Shown here in pieces: positions 22,230-35,664 of a stretch of 64,000 nucleotides of DNA. Below the pieces are notes generated by a model that was given only the letters and a program-made list of their open reading frames with translations, was not told the DNA's origin and did not search any database. This stretch comes from Schistocephalus solidus (taxonomy: Eukaryota; Platyhelminthes; Cestoda; Diphyllobothriidea; Diphyllobothriidae), in contig WEDG01000714.1 of assembly GCA_017591395.1 (NCBI GenBank), forward strand, positions 1 to 64,000, in the 5' to 3' direction. The stretch's first letter is position 1. The number at the start of each line of letters is the position of its first letter. Made by a program: the position numbers and the translations under genes.

Positions 22230-25200
22230 CATTGAAATGGCGGATTCAACCACCTTGCAACAGTGCGCCGAATGCTTCAGGTTGTATGTTATCCAAATGG
22301 CGAGATCCTTCTGTGTTTCTGCTTCTTGGAGTGGCATGCCACCCCCTGTCTGTCATTTATACCTCCATGTTTTACTCCTCTTTACCCATATCAGGCGCGT
22401 GCTATCACAACCTTTTTTCCAGAACAGGGACGGGAGCACCCGCCCCCTATGTTCAGTGTCCCGTCAACCACTGGAAGATTTAAGCCACTCTCCTCAAAAA
22501 CAATCAGCTTGCCAACTGTAACTGTTCGTTCTAAATGCCAGATCCTTGTTCAATAAAAACGTCCCTGCTTCAGACTCTAGTCTTCGTCCACAGTTCAGAT
22601 ATTGTAATAGTAACTGAAACATGGACAAAAACTTCCGTAGCCGATTTGGAACTCTCTCTTATAGGTTAAAATTGTACTTGAAATGATGAAAGCTATGGTA
22701 GAGGAAGCTGTGTCTATGTTAAGCAAGCGCTGGTATTTTGAACCTTAGACTATCTGCCATTTACCGGGTTTGAAGAGAGCTGTTGGCTTCAAATTACCTT
22801 AAAAAAAGAACTCTTTACTCGTTGGCTGTCTATCACCCGCCCAATATCAGTGAGGATTACGAACTTTTTCTCTCACAAGCACTTCACGCCACAGCTGACT
22901 TAAATTTTAAGTATTGCTTAATTGCTGGTAATTTCAACCTTCCTGATATTCGATGGTTTCCGCTCCCTTCCGGCCCCATAACTTTCGAGGACGTACACGA
23001 GGCCGTAGATATCGGCATGTGGACTCAGGTTGTTGACTTCCCTACCCGAGGATCAAGCATACTTGATCGAATATTCTGCAGTGGTTGCCTGCCTTTGACA
23101 GTGTCATCTAAAGGCCCATTTGGGAGTTCAAAACATGACATCCTTGTTTGTACACTACAATTCGAAACAAATGGAACGTTTTCCAAAAATATAGCTTTTT
23201 CTTTGATTTCAGATTAGCACTTTCGACAGAATTATTGATACATCTTAACTCCCACGACTGGTCTAATTACTTTCCATGTCAGGATGTGAACACCTGTACC
23301 AGTATGCTGTACGAAGTCTTGGATCCACTTATTTCTCGTTTTGTTCCCCGTAAGAAATAAATTATTGTCTCGGAGGAGGTTTATCTCCCTTTATTTTTTC
23401 ACCGTAGGTTACATTAACTCTCGTGTCGATTCAAATTGCAAAACGACGTTTCCATTCCGCCCTTGATTCAACGTAATTTGAGCAGACTAAGAGGCTTTTC
23501 GAAGAAAAGCGGCTAGCCGATGAGGTCAAATATGCCGAAAACTGTTCGTTCAATAACACGAAACCTTTTTAACCCGCAATAAGAACCCATAGAAAAACAT
23601 GGTTTCCCATCGTTCTAAACGCCATTGTCAATCCTAAAGTCGATGACAAATATACGGCTGATAGTTTTAACATTTTCTTGTCTAGAACATTTATTGAAAA
23701 TTCGGCCGCTCTCCCTCCGACTATCCGGGGTTGGATCGGTGTCGTCCTCGAAACCATGACTTTTACCCTCTGGGGCGTAACCGTAGCAATTCGACGTTTT
23801 CGTCAAGCTCACAGTCCTGGACCAGATGGCGTACTGATCAGTATTACAAAGGCGGATGCTAATGATATTTTCCGGCTCATTCTGTGTAAGATATTTAATC
23901 TAGCTAAGGAAAGTGAAATCTTTCTCAGTGTGTGGAAAATATTCACATTCTACCTATCCCCAAACACGGCCAACTTACGTCATTTGACGCCCTTTGGCCA
24001 ATCAAAACACTGTTCACAGCTTTAAAACTCTTGGAGACCATGATAAGAGATAAGATGACGTATCACTTAACCGAGAATAACCTACTGAGTGCAGCCCAAC
24101 ATGGGTTCCTCAAAACAAGGTCTTGTGACACCTATCAGCGCTCTTTCTTTGATCACGTTAAACAATCTAGGGACAATGGCTTCGCACCTAACATGGTCTA
24201 TTTCAAGTTCATTAAGGCTTTGATCGTGTTGACCATGCCTCCTTCTCCTAAAATTCTCCTCCTTCAGTAAATGTGGTAAACTTCTGAAATTTAAATCTTC
24301 TAACCTGAGCTCTCGTACCCACGTTAATATATTTAATGCTATCTCAAACCCCGCACGTGTGAGGAGTGGAGTTATACTTGTAGGTGTCCTTGGCTAGCTC
24401 TTATTATGTCTTTTTGTCAATGGTGTACCAGGTTTCTTTCGGAATGAAAGGCCCTTTATGGGTTCCGACGATTTAAAAGTTTCCTTTCGATACAAGCCGG
24501 TAGATAGCGACACCACGCTTGATCTATTAAAAAATGATCTTTAGGCCTTTGCTCAGTAGTGCTGCGTATGGCGCCTTTAGCTTTCTTGGCAAAAATTTGC
24601 ATTATGGTTGTTGGCGATGACCATCAGCCTCAACTAAGCATAGATAGCCACGATCTTAATGTGCCTGGCGTTGTTAAGGGTCTGAACATATCATATTTCA
24701 AGGGTCTTTATCTTTTAGAGCATTGCGCCCTGATTGTCTACAAAGCATGCAAAACTACCGGGTTTATCCTCCGAAATTTTAAAACTATTGATATTAGACT
24801 CCGCTTTTATAAAATGTACGTTAGGGCTAGCCTAGAATACTGCTCGTTGCCATTAAGCCTTCTGCGCGCTAGTGAACGGAAGAAAATAGAATCAGTCCAG
24901 CACTTCTTTACAAAAACAGTTTTATTGTCAGAGCACCGTAATCTGACGTATCAAGAACGCTGTGGGCTTATAAACATTTATGCCTTGTGGTTAAGCCGAT
25001 TACAGAAGGGACTCTTTTTACTGTTTAAGCTTTTGAATAGTCATTTCTTAAATCTCCTTACCACTGTGAGGCAGCTTGATTAATCACGGTGCAGCAGTCA
25101 TCGCAATGTCTTTTTAATTTCTTTTATTAGCTCGCAGAGTTAAGTATCATTAGTTCTTTTCGGTAAACACCATAGCCATATGGAATAAACTACCCCAGAA

Positions 25201-25285
25201 TATAAAAATCCCGCAAAATTATTCTTTGTTTAAGAGAAATATTACTAGTGTTTTGCATTCAGAACAGCTTCCAAAAATGCTAGGT
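22230..25285 (+). mobile_element. Degenerate non-LTR retrotransposon (endonuclease plus RT), CR1/Jockey-like
   Basis: Fragments in plus-strand order are as follows. A start near 22540 reads NARSLFNK-like with ETWT. The AP endonuclease segment is LAVYHPPNISEDYELFLSQA and CLIAGNFNLPDIRW (22810-22980). RT motifs are HSPGPDGV (about 23810), KTLFTALKLLETMIRDKMTY and QHGFLKTRSCDT (24000-24130). The C-terminal part is YVRASLEYCSLPLS, ERKKIESVQHFFTK, then IAIWNKLPQNIKIP and SLFKRNITSVLH near 25170-25250. Many stops and frameshifts separate the pieces, and the YADD catalytic region is not readable. It is nearly full length for ORF2, so it is an old copy that inserted almost complete. Confidence 0.88.
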
Positions 25286-27989
25286 GCCAACACGATGGAA
25301 TCTGTTTTCCAGTTCAACGGAGTGCGTGGCATCTGAGCCCGATCCAAGGTCTTACCTTGAGGGCTATGGCACCGTCTCTGCAGCCTGCGCACGTTGACTT
25401 CTTCGGCAGACAGTGAGCAACCGTCCACGGATGCACTCTTGCCTGGGGCAGAATCCCGGTTCCGAAAATAGACAGAGAGACTGCAAACAAAGTGAACTTG
25501 TGTTAGCCCTTCCCCGATCATAAATTATATCATCCCTCAGGCAGCAGTTTTTTCTCCTGAATAACATGAAGGTACAAAAAATGAAGTGTAGACAGGGGTC
25601 AACACTGCTAAAAACCAAGGTGCACTAACTCAATAAGAACACTTGATTTAGGATTTCATCGAGAATGGCGTTCTAAGTTGAGCGGGAAGCAATATTGATA
25701 TACTGGGTTTGTCAGCCTGGTTATAAGACCTGGGGATAGTTGGATGCGCATAGTTGTTGTGGAGGTGGTGTTAGGAGGTATGGAGGGCGATCATCGAGAT
25801 GTTGTGCTAGAGAAATCGAACTTCTTCCCTGTTTGAGAAGCATAAACTACAAACGAGCATGCGTTTTGAAGTAAGCATCTGCCCTAGGTTTCTTGTGATT
25901 TCTGATGGAATAGATGCAGGTGTGTGCAAAACGCTTTTTGGTCGTTGGACTTCGGAAGATTCAATTCCTAAAGATTGAGCCAAGATAAGAGATGGCGAAA
26001 CCACTGTGGACGTCAACAATGGGTTTAAAAACTTGAAAATAGGGGCTGTGAAGTCGGTAGGGATTTTTAATCATTTCAAGGTTTAAAAATTGATCTGTAT
26101 CTGCCTGTGGTCTGCGGAAGCTGCACGTGTCATACAGGCAAGAATATTCTTACTATCCCTTCTTCAAAAGAAGACATCGATTTCTACGAAGTAGAACAAC
26201 ATAACCAGTATTAGGGCATTGGGACTGAGTGAAGTTAAAAGTTCAGCACGTTTGAGACTGGATCCAAAAGCAAAACTCGGCCGTAGCCTACGGGCGACCC
26301 CGATAGTAAATAAGTTAATCAAATTATTTCGCATTATAAAATAATGCTAAAATTTTAGTTCCCCCTCAATTTTGGAGCTACTTACCTCACTGAGGGCATA
26401 AAGGTCTTCTTATTTTAGCTAGTGTTACTTGGGAACTTTTGATCCATCGGGAAAAATCTTCCATTACTTTGAAGAGGCCATACTACTGAAATTTTACAAA
26501 ATATGTTTACTAAATTCAATAAAAAGTGGATTTTCTCCTTTGAAAAAGAGTAACGACACCGAATGTTTATTAAGGTACTAAGGAAGACATATGAGTAAAA
26601 TTCTTTACAAAAGATGTAACCAAAAAGAAATATGAATTGGTAAGGAATACCGACCTTGTCAAATAAATAAAAATCTAAGATTATTTTCAGTGTTTAGATT
26701 TCGTATTTTTCTAATGATGAATGAACAGTTCACTTACGATAGCTTATTTATTTTGAATATATACCGGTCAATTGCTATTCTGAATACAAGCTTGAAAACA
26801 GTTTGTAGTCTCTAGGATCAAAGCGTTTTAAAACTGTTCTTATCGACCTACGCACCAGACAGCTGTGAGGATGTTGTATTTGATTTAGAACTATTATGGA
26901 ATAGGTTAGCAGAAGAGGACAGCTGGACGAAGACACGTGTCCGGCGCTGTGAGAGCGGCGTACCGACTAAGGGCGTGAGGGTCGTCAGAGCGACATGAGC
27001 AAGGGTAAATTAGCCATTTTTGATAGTGCGATTGGCCGAAAACCCGACTGTCATTGATATGCCTATGAAAGCCACGCTAGAGGCCTTGTTTTACAAAAGG
27101 CGCCCGAAGTGGAGCCACTAGAGGCTACAGTTTACTGTGCAACTTTGTGTACAAGCCATTGACGGTATAATCTTCAATTAATGGGGCAATGAAGCACTTT
27201 TTGGCGTCTTCCAGTGCTTTTTGACCTTCCAAAAACAGGGTGTCAGAGAAGAAGAAACACTTGTTTAGAAAATTTAAAACATACATTTGTATAGAGTTGA
27301 AACTGTGTACAAGCTTAGTTCAGGTATCAGACAGGAAGTGTGTTGGCGTGATATTCTCAGATAACCTTTCAGGTTTTCTCATCGCAATGCATCCATGCGG
27401 ATGCTGAGTCAGACATATTCGTCAATCAAGAGTTTGAAAGGTCTCCGGGCGTGAAGGTAGGATGGATAGCAGAGCATGGTAAAGGCAATGTGCTTTCATA
27501 AAATTATGCAAGCAAAGGGGATTTTCAATGTGAGCAAATTTTGGTGAAGGTAGAAAGCAAGTGTTCAAAAAGGGTTAAACCATCCGGGGTTCAGAATGAC
27601 TAAAATACTCTTCTCAAAATAGGTTTGCAATCTAGCTGCTGAGTTGTATTGATGGTATCTCAACATGCTAGAAGGTACTGTTTCTTTTCCTATCCGCGCA
27701 TAAAATGAGTGACGCAGGATAAAAAGAATGTGATGTTTATACGGAAATTTTCTGAGGAATAAACTGAGTAGCTTTAGCTGTTTGCAATAAAGTCACGTCG
27801 TTGTCAACAATTTGTACGGTGTATATAGTGAGTGTATAGAGCATGACAAAGACATCAATGCCTAGTTCCGCCTTAGAGGAGAAATGGATGGACACCAGTA
27901 GCAGTAATTGATGATGTACAAGAGCGGGATGGTACCCAGGCCTCTCCAGGCGAGGCTAGTTCCGAGCCTGCACGCACCCCTGTCTACTA
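25286..27989. other. Unassigned region
   Basis: No gene is recognised. A minus-strand run near 27150-27290 reads FFFSDTLFLEGQKALEDAKK, faintly like the segment after the RT in Gypsy elements, but too short to call. The rest has neither open frames of note nor repeats shared with other parts of the window. Confidence 0.35.
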
Positions 27990-28334
27990 GTGTGATGTGT
28001 GATGTGGACCAACACGGGGGCCACATTAGGGCATGGCAGGCGTTATTCGGGTTGCGCTCCCATAACAAATGCCGAACATAGAGGTGTGGTGGCACGCCTA
28101 GGGGCGGCTAGGACTTAGGGGACCCGGCCGCGCCAGCCACCTGCGTCCTCTCCCGCCTCCGGTCTTCTTGACTCTGTCTTGACACCGGGCTCAGGTGGGG
28201 AGGAGGAGAGATGCGGTAGATGCAGCGCAAGTCTACTATCACTTTAAACTAAATCACGCGCAAGTCACCGTCCCTGCTCAACTTTCCCCATGAGCATACG
28301 GTGGACATCGTCGGACTACGACGGTCGAACTGTC
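27990..28334 (+). mobile_element. SINE-like element, copy 3
   Basis: Very close to the 3311-3674 copy over its whole length, including the 5' block with CCAACACGGGGGCCACAT and the 3' end GACGGTCGAACTGT. It ends directly at a (GT)n run (28335-28357), so the family may terminate in a simple repeat, or the insertion point was one. Confidence 0.85.
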
Positions 28335-28357
28335 GTGTGTGTGTGTGTGTGTGTGTG
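28335..28357 (+). repeat. (GT)n microsatellite at SINE junction
   Basis: Short GT dinucleotide run precisely at the 3' end of one SINE-like copy and the start of the next fragment. Confidence 0.9.
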
Positions 28358-29246
28358 GTGCCCTCTCCCATCTCCGGTCTTCTTGACTGTGTCATGAGAC
28401 CGGGCTCAGGTGGGGGAGGAGAAGAGAGTGCGGTAACGTTGAATGCCGCGGTTAAAAGGTTGCCAACTGACAATTACACTCAGACCTCGCAGTTAGTCCA
28501 ATGTGTTGTGTGGAGTGGCTGACTGGTGGTCTGAGAGTCAGGCTGCGATGGCTCCTTCTTAACGTGACCTTCTGGCTATCTCACACATGTGAGATGTAAG
28601 CCGTTCAACCACCTGTTGTGTGAAATCCTGGTGCTTGTGTTTGCGGGGTCAGGTCGTGGACGTAGTACACGTAGGCGAGGTCACTAGCAGCTGCGCCCGC
28701 TTCCGCATCAGACAACTGACCGGCTCGGACAGTGGTCTGATTGTGGGGGTGGGGGAGAGAGTGAGGTCGACAGCTCAGCGCATTTTCCTCACTATAAACA
28801 ATCTGACGCGCTTGAAACTATCACGGTGCGCTAAAAGCCGTGGCTTGGAAGGTTGCCAACTGACGGGATAACTCGGACCGCGTGGTCAGCCCAATGTGTG
28901 TTTTGTGTGGAGTGGCTGACTGGTGGACTGAGAGTCAGGTTGCAATGGCTCCTTCTTAATGTAGCCTTTATGGCACTGCCACTCCGTGGGATCCGAGCCA
29001 GGTGTGGTGGCACGCCCAGGGCGGCTCCGGCCGCGCCAGCCACCTGCGCCCTCTCCCATCTCCGGTCTTCTTGACTCTGTCTTGACACCGGGCTCAGGTG
29101 GGGGAGGAGGAGAGAGTGCGGTAGATGCAGCGCAAGTCTACTATCACTTTAAATCCAAATCACGCGCAAGTCACCGTCCCTGCTCAACTTTCCCATGAGC
29201 ATACGGTGGACATCGTCGGACTACGACGGTCGAACTGTCGTGTGTC
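28358..29246 (+). mobile_element. Nested or tandem SINE-like fragments, copies 4 and 5
   Basis: A fragment with the TCCGGTCTTCTTGACT block and purine tract (28358-28435) jumps into a second copy's 5' part (AGGTTGCCAACTGAC, GTGGAGTGGCTGACTGGTGG; 28446-28575). Then comes a related but diverged segment (28690-28800) and a longer copy from about 28800 to 29246 with all landmarks and the same GACGGTCGAACTGT end. This copy shows the longer 5' half of the family, starting CTGACGCGCTTGAAACTATC, which the 3.3-kb copy lacks. So at least two subtypes with different 5' ends exist. Confidence 0.78.
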
Positions 29247-31989
29247 GGATATTCGTCACTTGAGTCAGTTGTCTGAGCGATAGAGCAGTTTGCGAGCGCA
29301 TGTGATTGGCTATCCCAGTGGTAGCTTACAGGCAAGTAACGGCAGTTTGATAGCCGTTAGCAAATACTGCTTAGCGCGACGAAGGTGCGAGAGATGAAAG
29401 CGTATACAGAACTATATGAAAAGCCTCCCACTTTTACGTACTACGTTCCAACTTACTCAGAAACACTTACCTCCGACACTTTAAACTACCTCCTACTCGA
29501 ATAGGTACTATGGATTCGGAGACTGAAAGCTGGCTTCTGCCTCCTTTTTTGACTTAATAATAGCTCAAATAGTCCCCTGTTTTGCATAAAAATAAATAGG
29601 TTTATTGATATAGCACTTCTTGTGCACCGTCAATCTCCTTGAAATACATCTCTTACTTCTTACTCAATTGTCGAATCTCCCATTATACTTTCTTCTACAT
29701 TAAGAAGCAACCTCTCATGCTGCTTCATATCCCCTCGCGAAGCAGTTGTGATTATCCTGCACGTTTTGTGTTATAAGGAAGATCTACGGAGCCATCTTTC
29801 ATTTCAGCTTGAGTTCGACCATCATTGGGAAATATTGACGACCCCGTTGGTTCCCTCGGTCTTCGTGGTTCTCTTTTTTTGGACTTTCTGCAAACTGCTT
29901 CAACTTTGTCCGCCATCGCATCTACTGTTCTTTAGGGCGATGGTGTTTGCGGCCTTTACCTTCTCCCCGGTGTCGAGCCAATACGGACTGTTGACGATCG
30001 TGTCGGGACCCTCTGTCGGTGGTCTCAGTAATCAGCAAAGAGAGTAGCATGGTCACATCTCTGGCACTTCAACCATGACTTCGATACCTCTACGGTCCTT
30101 TCCTCGTTCAACACTAAGCGTACTGATGATGCCTGCGACGGTATCCCTTATCAAGCATCTTTTGCGGTTACGCTTATAGCTAGTCAATTCGCATTATGAT
30201 CACACCTGCGGTGGTGAAATGTAGCCCCTGTCATTACATGAGTTCTCTCACGATGAAGAGCGTTTTGAAGCCTGATACGCTCTCATAAGCATGTCAATCC
30301 TACTTCACGCGCATATGTTTCTCCCACGAGCGATAGTTTTTATTTCGTTAAAAATTCCCAAATGCCATTCAACGTATACCTTTTCCATAAAAATGCACAA
30401 GAAGTTCTTTTCACTGTCTGCTCAACTTTCAACTTTCTGATTCTCGGCATCTGATATCGCCAATCTGCTGACTTACTATTAATAACTTGACAAATATACA
30501 CGATTGCGCATTCATTTTATATTGTTCTGATGACAATGCCCTTCCGGGTACTCAAATAACAATATCTATCTAAACGGTAAACAGGAACACTTAGTACATG
30601 GGTTGACCTTAAATCTGAGAGGCAAAAAACCACTACCGAATAAGCACAGAACATTCATGATGAGATTTGCTGTATAAGTGATATGAATATGGGTTGATTT
30701 AGGTCTAGTGCTAGGTTTCAAGTCGTTGTTACACTTAGTTTTGGGTACGCTCCTGGGTTGTGTATTTGGGTTAGGTTTGCAGAGTGTGATTACTATGAAA
30801 TATGATTTTAAATGTTTTTTGCTATACTGAGAATTTGGTTGAACACAAGGGGTGAGTATTTAAAGTTTTTTATTTAAAATCCTCTCGTTTGTTCTGCTTA
30901 TGAAACTCTTTGCGAAGTTGACCCCCAGTGTCTGTAGCCCGGTCATGTTCTGTTTTCAATCCTTCTGTAAATCTAAAATGACTCCTAAGAAATTCCTCCA
31001 CCACTAAAATATTTACCGTGCGTCCTAAAAATGACCCCATTCCAAAGAATATTTAATACTGTTCAATTTACAGATCTTATACAGAACGACGAGGAGAAAA
31101 ATCTCACGTTTAATCACGACCGTAAATTACCGTCAAACGATTGAGAACGTTGTAGTAGTCTGACTCCGCGCGCATGTTGCAATGCTGAACCTCTCGTCGC
31201 TATATGCACATACGCACCAGTGGCTGTCTGGTTCTCATGTGTAAACCAGCCAATCACACTCAAGACTGACTCACACTTGGCCTCGCCACTGTGTCACACT
31301 TCTCATGCTGCTCTCGCGGCCCGGAAGTGCTCTCGTCAGACAGCCAACTGCTTCCAACCTCTTTTCAAATAGTTCTGTGCAGAATACACCGTCCTCCCCA
31401 CTGGTTTTCCCCTTCTTCTCTTCTTATACGAAATGGGGCCTGTTAGTTGTAGCGGCAATAGTCTCCCCTCATAACTTCAGCTGCTGCGATAACGTCAATA
31501 AATTTGAAAATGATACCGAGCGTTTTTGTTTTTCTGTTAGGTAATTTAATCTTGACCATAACTGATAAGGCCAATGTCTGGAATTTTACTAGGTACCCCC
31601 ACTCCATCCTGATCATCCACAAACACGTAACGGAAGGTAGTTTACACATGTTTTTGTTTCGACGGCGTGATCTATTCAAGTGTTGTATCTTCACTATCCG
31701 TGGCGAAAAATTTGCAGCTTAAGTAATTACTTGTATCAAAAATGATAACATAGTGACCAGTTGGACTGGGGAAAAGCAACTCTAATCCCAAATCGGCAAA
31801 GTCGTTAGGACGGAGACAGGGGCTAACCCACGAAGAAACACAACCAACCGATATATCTCCTCGTCCTCAAATTAATTTTCAAAAATTTGCAGAGAATGTC
31901 GGGGTTGCGCGAACATTAGGCATAAATGATAGGCACATGAGCCCAAGTATCCTTAAGTAACACTAAAGGTAGGCATATTTTTACACATA
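29247..31989. other. No recognised gene
   Basis: Frames of up to 99 codons occur (for example 29748-30047) but show no domain, no signal-peptide and exon context worth calling, and no LINE or Penelope motifs. Around 30690-30790 there are loose GGTTTAGG-like strings without array structure. Confidence 0.35.
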
Positions 31990-32356
31990 GGAGAGTTCGA
32001 CCGTCGGTTTCGACGAGATCCACCGTATGCTCAACGGAAGGGTGGTGCAGGGACGGTGACTTGCGCGTGATTTAGTTTAAAGTGATATTAGACTAGCGCT
32101 GCATCTACCGCACTCTCTCCTCCTCCCCCACCTGAACCCGGTGTCATGACAGAGTCAAGAAGACCGGAGATGGGAGAGGGCGTATGTGGCTGGCGCGGCC
32201 AGAGCCGCCCCTGGGCGTGCCACCACACCTGGCTCGGATTCCACGGAGTGGGAGTGCCTTAAAGGCCACATTAAGAAGGAGCCATTGCAGTCTGACTCTC
32301 AGTCCGCCAGTCAGCTACTCCACACTAAACACACATTGGGCTGACCACGCGGATTT
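31990..32356 (-). mobile_element. SINE-like element, copy 6 (minus strand)
   Basis: The reverse complement of the family runs from the GTCGTAGTCC-type 3' end region near 31995 through the CCTCCTCCCCCACCTGA tract to GCGTGCCACCACACC and CAGTCCGCCAGTCAGC. It stops abruptly after CTGACCACGCGG at an AT-rich ATATATAAG flank. It represents the longer subtype, truncated at its 5' end. Confidence 0.85.
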
Positions 32357-32399
32357 TTACATATATAAGTACCATATAATTTACATATAAATCATTTTG

Positions 32400-34510
32400 G
32401 AAGCCTCTGAGGCAATCGAAATGATCAACGCCATCCGCCTTGAAATTGGACAGATGACTAATCAGAATTAAACTCTTAAAGTTGTGGTGGTCAGTAGTGG
32501 GCAATTCGAACTGATTATTGTCAGGTGATTTAGGATAAAATGCTCCAACCTGGGCGTTTTTTCAACATGACTTCTCACCATCAGAAAGGCTGAAGCATTG
32601 CATGCTGCTTCTAGGAATGAGAAAGCGGCTTAGCAAGGGGAACGCCATTTGGTTATTTACAACAACCAAGTAAGGCAGGGTCCATCATTCTTCCTTTCGA
32701 CAGGTCCGGTACGGAAGACTAGCTGACGCATTCAGGGAAAGTTCAATCCACACCACAAGCACATCTCCCGTAAACCGGAAATCAAAATTCATGAAAACCA
32801 TTGCGCAGAGCATGTTATCAAAGTTTGATGAGCTGAAGATTCACGTCTGTGATCTTTATCCAGACGTAATCCCTTTGTCAGAAACCTGGTTGTCCCAACA
32901 CGTGTGTGGTCCAGGTCAACCATGCCTGTCTACTCATTGCCTCGAGCTCGGCCTACGTATATAGTTCAGACCTGGCCTTCGAGGATCGCTCTCTAAACAG
33001 GACGCTCAATTTAATTCTTACTCAATACGCCAACAGATCAATTGCCCTGACCTTGTCCCCACGAAATCACAAGACAGTACTGATGAGGTGCCATATCCGC
33101 CCCCTCTGAGTAAACGTAACCATGTCGTCCTGCTTTTTGGAGTACCCGCTCTTTTCAATGTCCGAGAGACACATGACAGTCAAAAAAAACATTTAGCGTG
33201 GGGATTTCAACGCAGAAATTCACCGCCTACAGTAGGAATCCGTATTGTCTGGACAAATAAACGAGGACTGGGAACAATTCCGAGGATTACTGCAAAGGCT
33301 CATCGCAAGCAACTGTTCACTTTCACGAAAGAGTCTGACAAGCAGACCGCGATGGCTTACAGAGGGCTTAAAAATTGAGGTGAACAAAAAGTGGAGGCTG
33401 TGGGATAAATCGCTTACAGAGAGGACCTTCGCATTCGCGAGTGCATACCAAATTCATAGAAATCGAGTCAACGGCCTCCTTCTCAGAACAAGACGATAAT
33501 TCGAATAGAATCAGCTTACCCGTGCCATTGAGTACTCAAAAATGGACTATGGGTACATTGGAAAGAGTACGCGAAGCAACGATCCAATAGCCCTGCTGAG
33601 AACTGTTGAACGTATAAACCTTACTGAATATGGTGCGAAAGCTCATCATCTGTCAGAATTTTCCCGTCAGTTTTCAATTGGGAAACTGAATTTAACCCTC
33701 CCACTTTGAAGAGCCGATTGTAAATCTGCATGGATAAGGACGCAAGTAGGGTCTCCACACACAACTACAGACCAGTCAGCCTTCCTTTGATTTGTAGCAC
33801 AATTATTTAAAAAATATAATCAATAATAATAATAATAATTAATATTAATGATAATCAATAATCAAGCGACATTTTGTGTAGTTACTTGAGCAAACCATCT
33901 GCTGTCCGATTGCCAGCGTAAACGCAGGTCCTGTATGACAAACTTGCTCTACAGTTAAGAGCGGTAGACTAAAGCCATCGATAGCGGGAATACGGTGCAT
34001 GCAGCCTATATTGAATACGAAAGGGCTTCGATAGCGTGACTCCGAATCATCTTCTGTACAAACTCTTATGCGGATTGAATTTTTCCTAAGCGGCCGCTCT
34101 CAAACTGTTGCGGTTGAGAGTGGTGTCTCCCAAGGCTCCGTTCTTTGCCCTACACCCTTCAACATATATATAATCGAATGCGTACATGAAATGGATTACG
34201 GAGTTGCAATGTTTGCCCATGGTATCAAGATCTAGAGCATCATCGTGGAGGAAGTTGACGGAAGGCGTTTGCAGACCAAATTAAACCGATGTGAGTATTA
34301 GTCGAATTTTTGGTTTATGCCATTTAACGTGAACAAGTGCAACTCCCTAACTGTTGGCCTAGCCAGTTCGCCGAACTGCCTGGTCTACCGCCCCAATAAC
34401 ATGCCATTGCAAGAAGTGGACCTGCAGAATGATTTGGGTGGATGGATCATGAGTTCACTCAAATCGTCGCTGCACTGCTCGAAGGTGGCTACATTTAAAA
34501 AATAGGGGGT
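32400..34510 (+). mobile_element. Degenerate CR1/Jockey-type LINE
   Basis: Plus-strand fragments in order: FDELKIHVCDLYPDVIPLSE and TWLS (endonuclease, about 32820-32900), EDWEQFRGLLQRL, SRPRWLTEGLKIEVNKKWRL and WDKSL (linker, 33260-33420), HHLSEFFRQF, NYRPVSLPLICSTI (RT, about 33760), SCMTNLLYS, AYIEYERASIA, then PFNVNKCNSLTVG and LHCSKVA (34320-34495). The order matches the ORF2 of flatworm CR1-like elements. Frames change often and several stops are present. An (AAT)n microsatellite (about 33815-33870) has grown inside the RT region. The copy ends near 34510, where a direct repeat begins. Confidence 0.87.
33815..33870 (+). repeat. (AAT)n-like microsatellite inside LINE
   Basis: A run of ATAATAAT units with interruptions splits the RT fragments of the surrounding LINE, so it arose or inserted after that element was dead. 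Confidence 0.85.
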
Positions 34511-34735
34511 TCAAATGTGCCCACCTAAATTTCTCTCGAAAAAAATGGAACTGAGTAAAGTAAACTGAACTGAGCACCATCTTTTGTTTAATTCCATCCA
34601 TTCAGGCAACTTTAATCAATTAAGGCCACATACTTTTGCCTATCACTTGACGGATATCATTAGAAGAACATTCATGAAAATTGCGTTTTTTAAAGAAAGT
34701 TATAAACAACAGTATACGCAAGCCAGAGTGTTACA
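34502..34735 (+). repeat. Direct repeat, left copy
   Basis: About 230 bases beginning GGGGGTTCAAATGTGCCCACC and including GACGGATATCATTAGAAGAA are repeated at 34937-35168 with a few differences. The offset is about 436 bases. No protein or ribozyme core is visible in it. Confidence 0.92.
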
Positions 34736-34936
34736 TCATTCAATTCGTAGTTTTAAAGGTTGAAATTTAATTTGCTCTGAAGCTTTTCCAAAACAGACGC
34801 GAATTAGACCGGAAGCATGTTTTTATTTGGAACAAACGTTGACCTTATCGTCTGCTTCTTCTTTAAAACACGCAGACCCCACATCGGCAGGGTAGGACTA
34901 AATTAACATGAGTTGCAAAGTTTGCATCATGAGTTG

Positions 34937-35168
34937 AAATAGGGAGTTCAAATGTGCCCACCTAAATTTCTCTCGAAATAAATGGAACTGAGTAAAGTAA
35001 ACTGAACTGAGCACCATCTTTTGTTTAATTCCATACACTCAGGCAAATTTAAATCAATTAAGGCCGCATACTTTTGCCTATCACTTGACGGATATCACTA
35101 GAAGAACATTCATGAAAGTTGCGTTTTTTAAAGAAAGTTATAAACAACAGTATACACAAGCCAGATTG
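34937..35168 (+). repeat. Direct repeat, right copy
   Basis: Matches 34502-34735 at roughly 95 percent by eye, including the ATAAACAACAGTATAC segment. The segment between the copies (34736-34936) is not repeated. Either a segmental tandem duplication or two insertions of one unknown element. Confidence 0.92.
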
Positions 35169-35664
35169 GCCAATTTAGCAGACGCAGGACCCGAAAAGAC
35201 GCTTTTAATACTGACAGACGTGGATAATTGTGAAGAGTAAATCATGTCATAATTCGCAGTCGAGTTTCTAAAAGGCCATCGCTCACGATCGTCTGTTTTA
35301 CAAGAGGTAGATAGGCCGAACAACAGCTTACCCTCTCTGAGCTTAGTCGCGAACGATTAGCGTTTAGACACTCGATCTCGACACGAAGAAGGAAGGCATG
35401 CGGTGAGTTTTTCCCCATCATTCCCAGTGTAGTTGAAATGCTAGCGTTTCTGGCTTGGAAGGTCTAAAACGAGACGTTTACAACCCCCACGAAGTACCTA
35501 AAATATCACACGCCTTAGAAAAAATATCCGACAGTCTTCAAAGTACCTTCAGTATTGTTTGCAAAGAATCTTTAAAATAGCTACCAATCAAGAGACGGAT
35601 ATTCTTATGACCCCCACGCTCCGGCAATGCCATCAACCCAATACAATATTCCTCTGCCTATTCT

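Noticed and set aside
27150..27290. Gypsy-type RT/RNase H remnant on the minus strand
   Set aside because: Only about 20 residues look similar; upstream and downstream motifs were not found.
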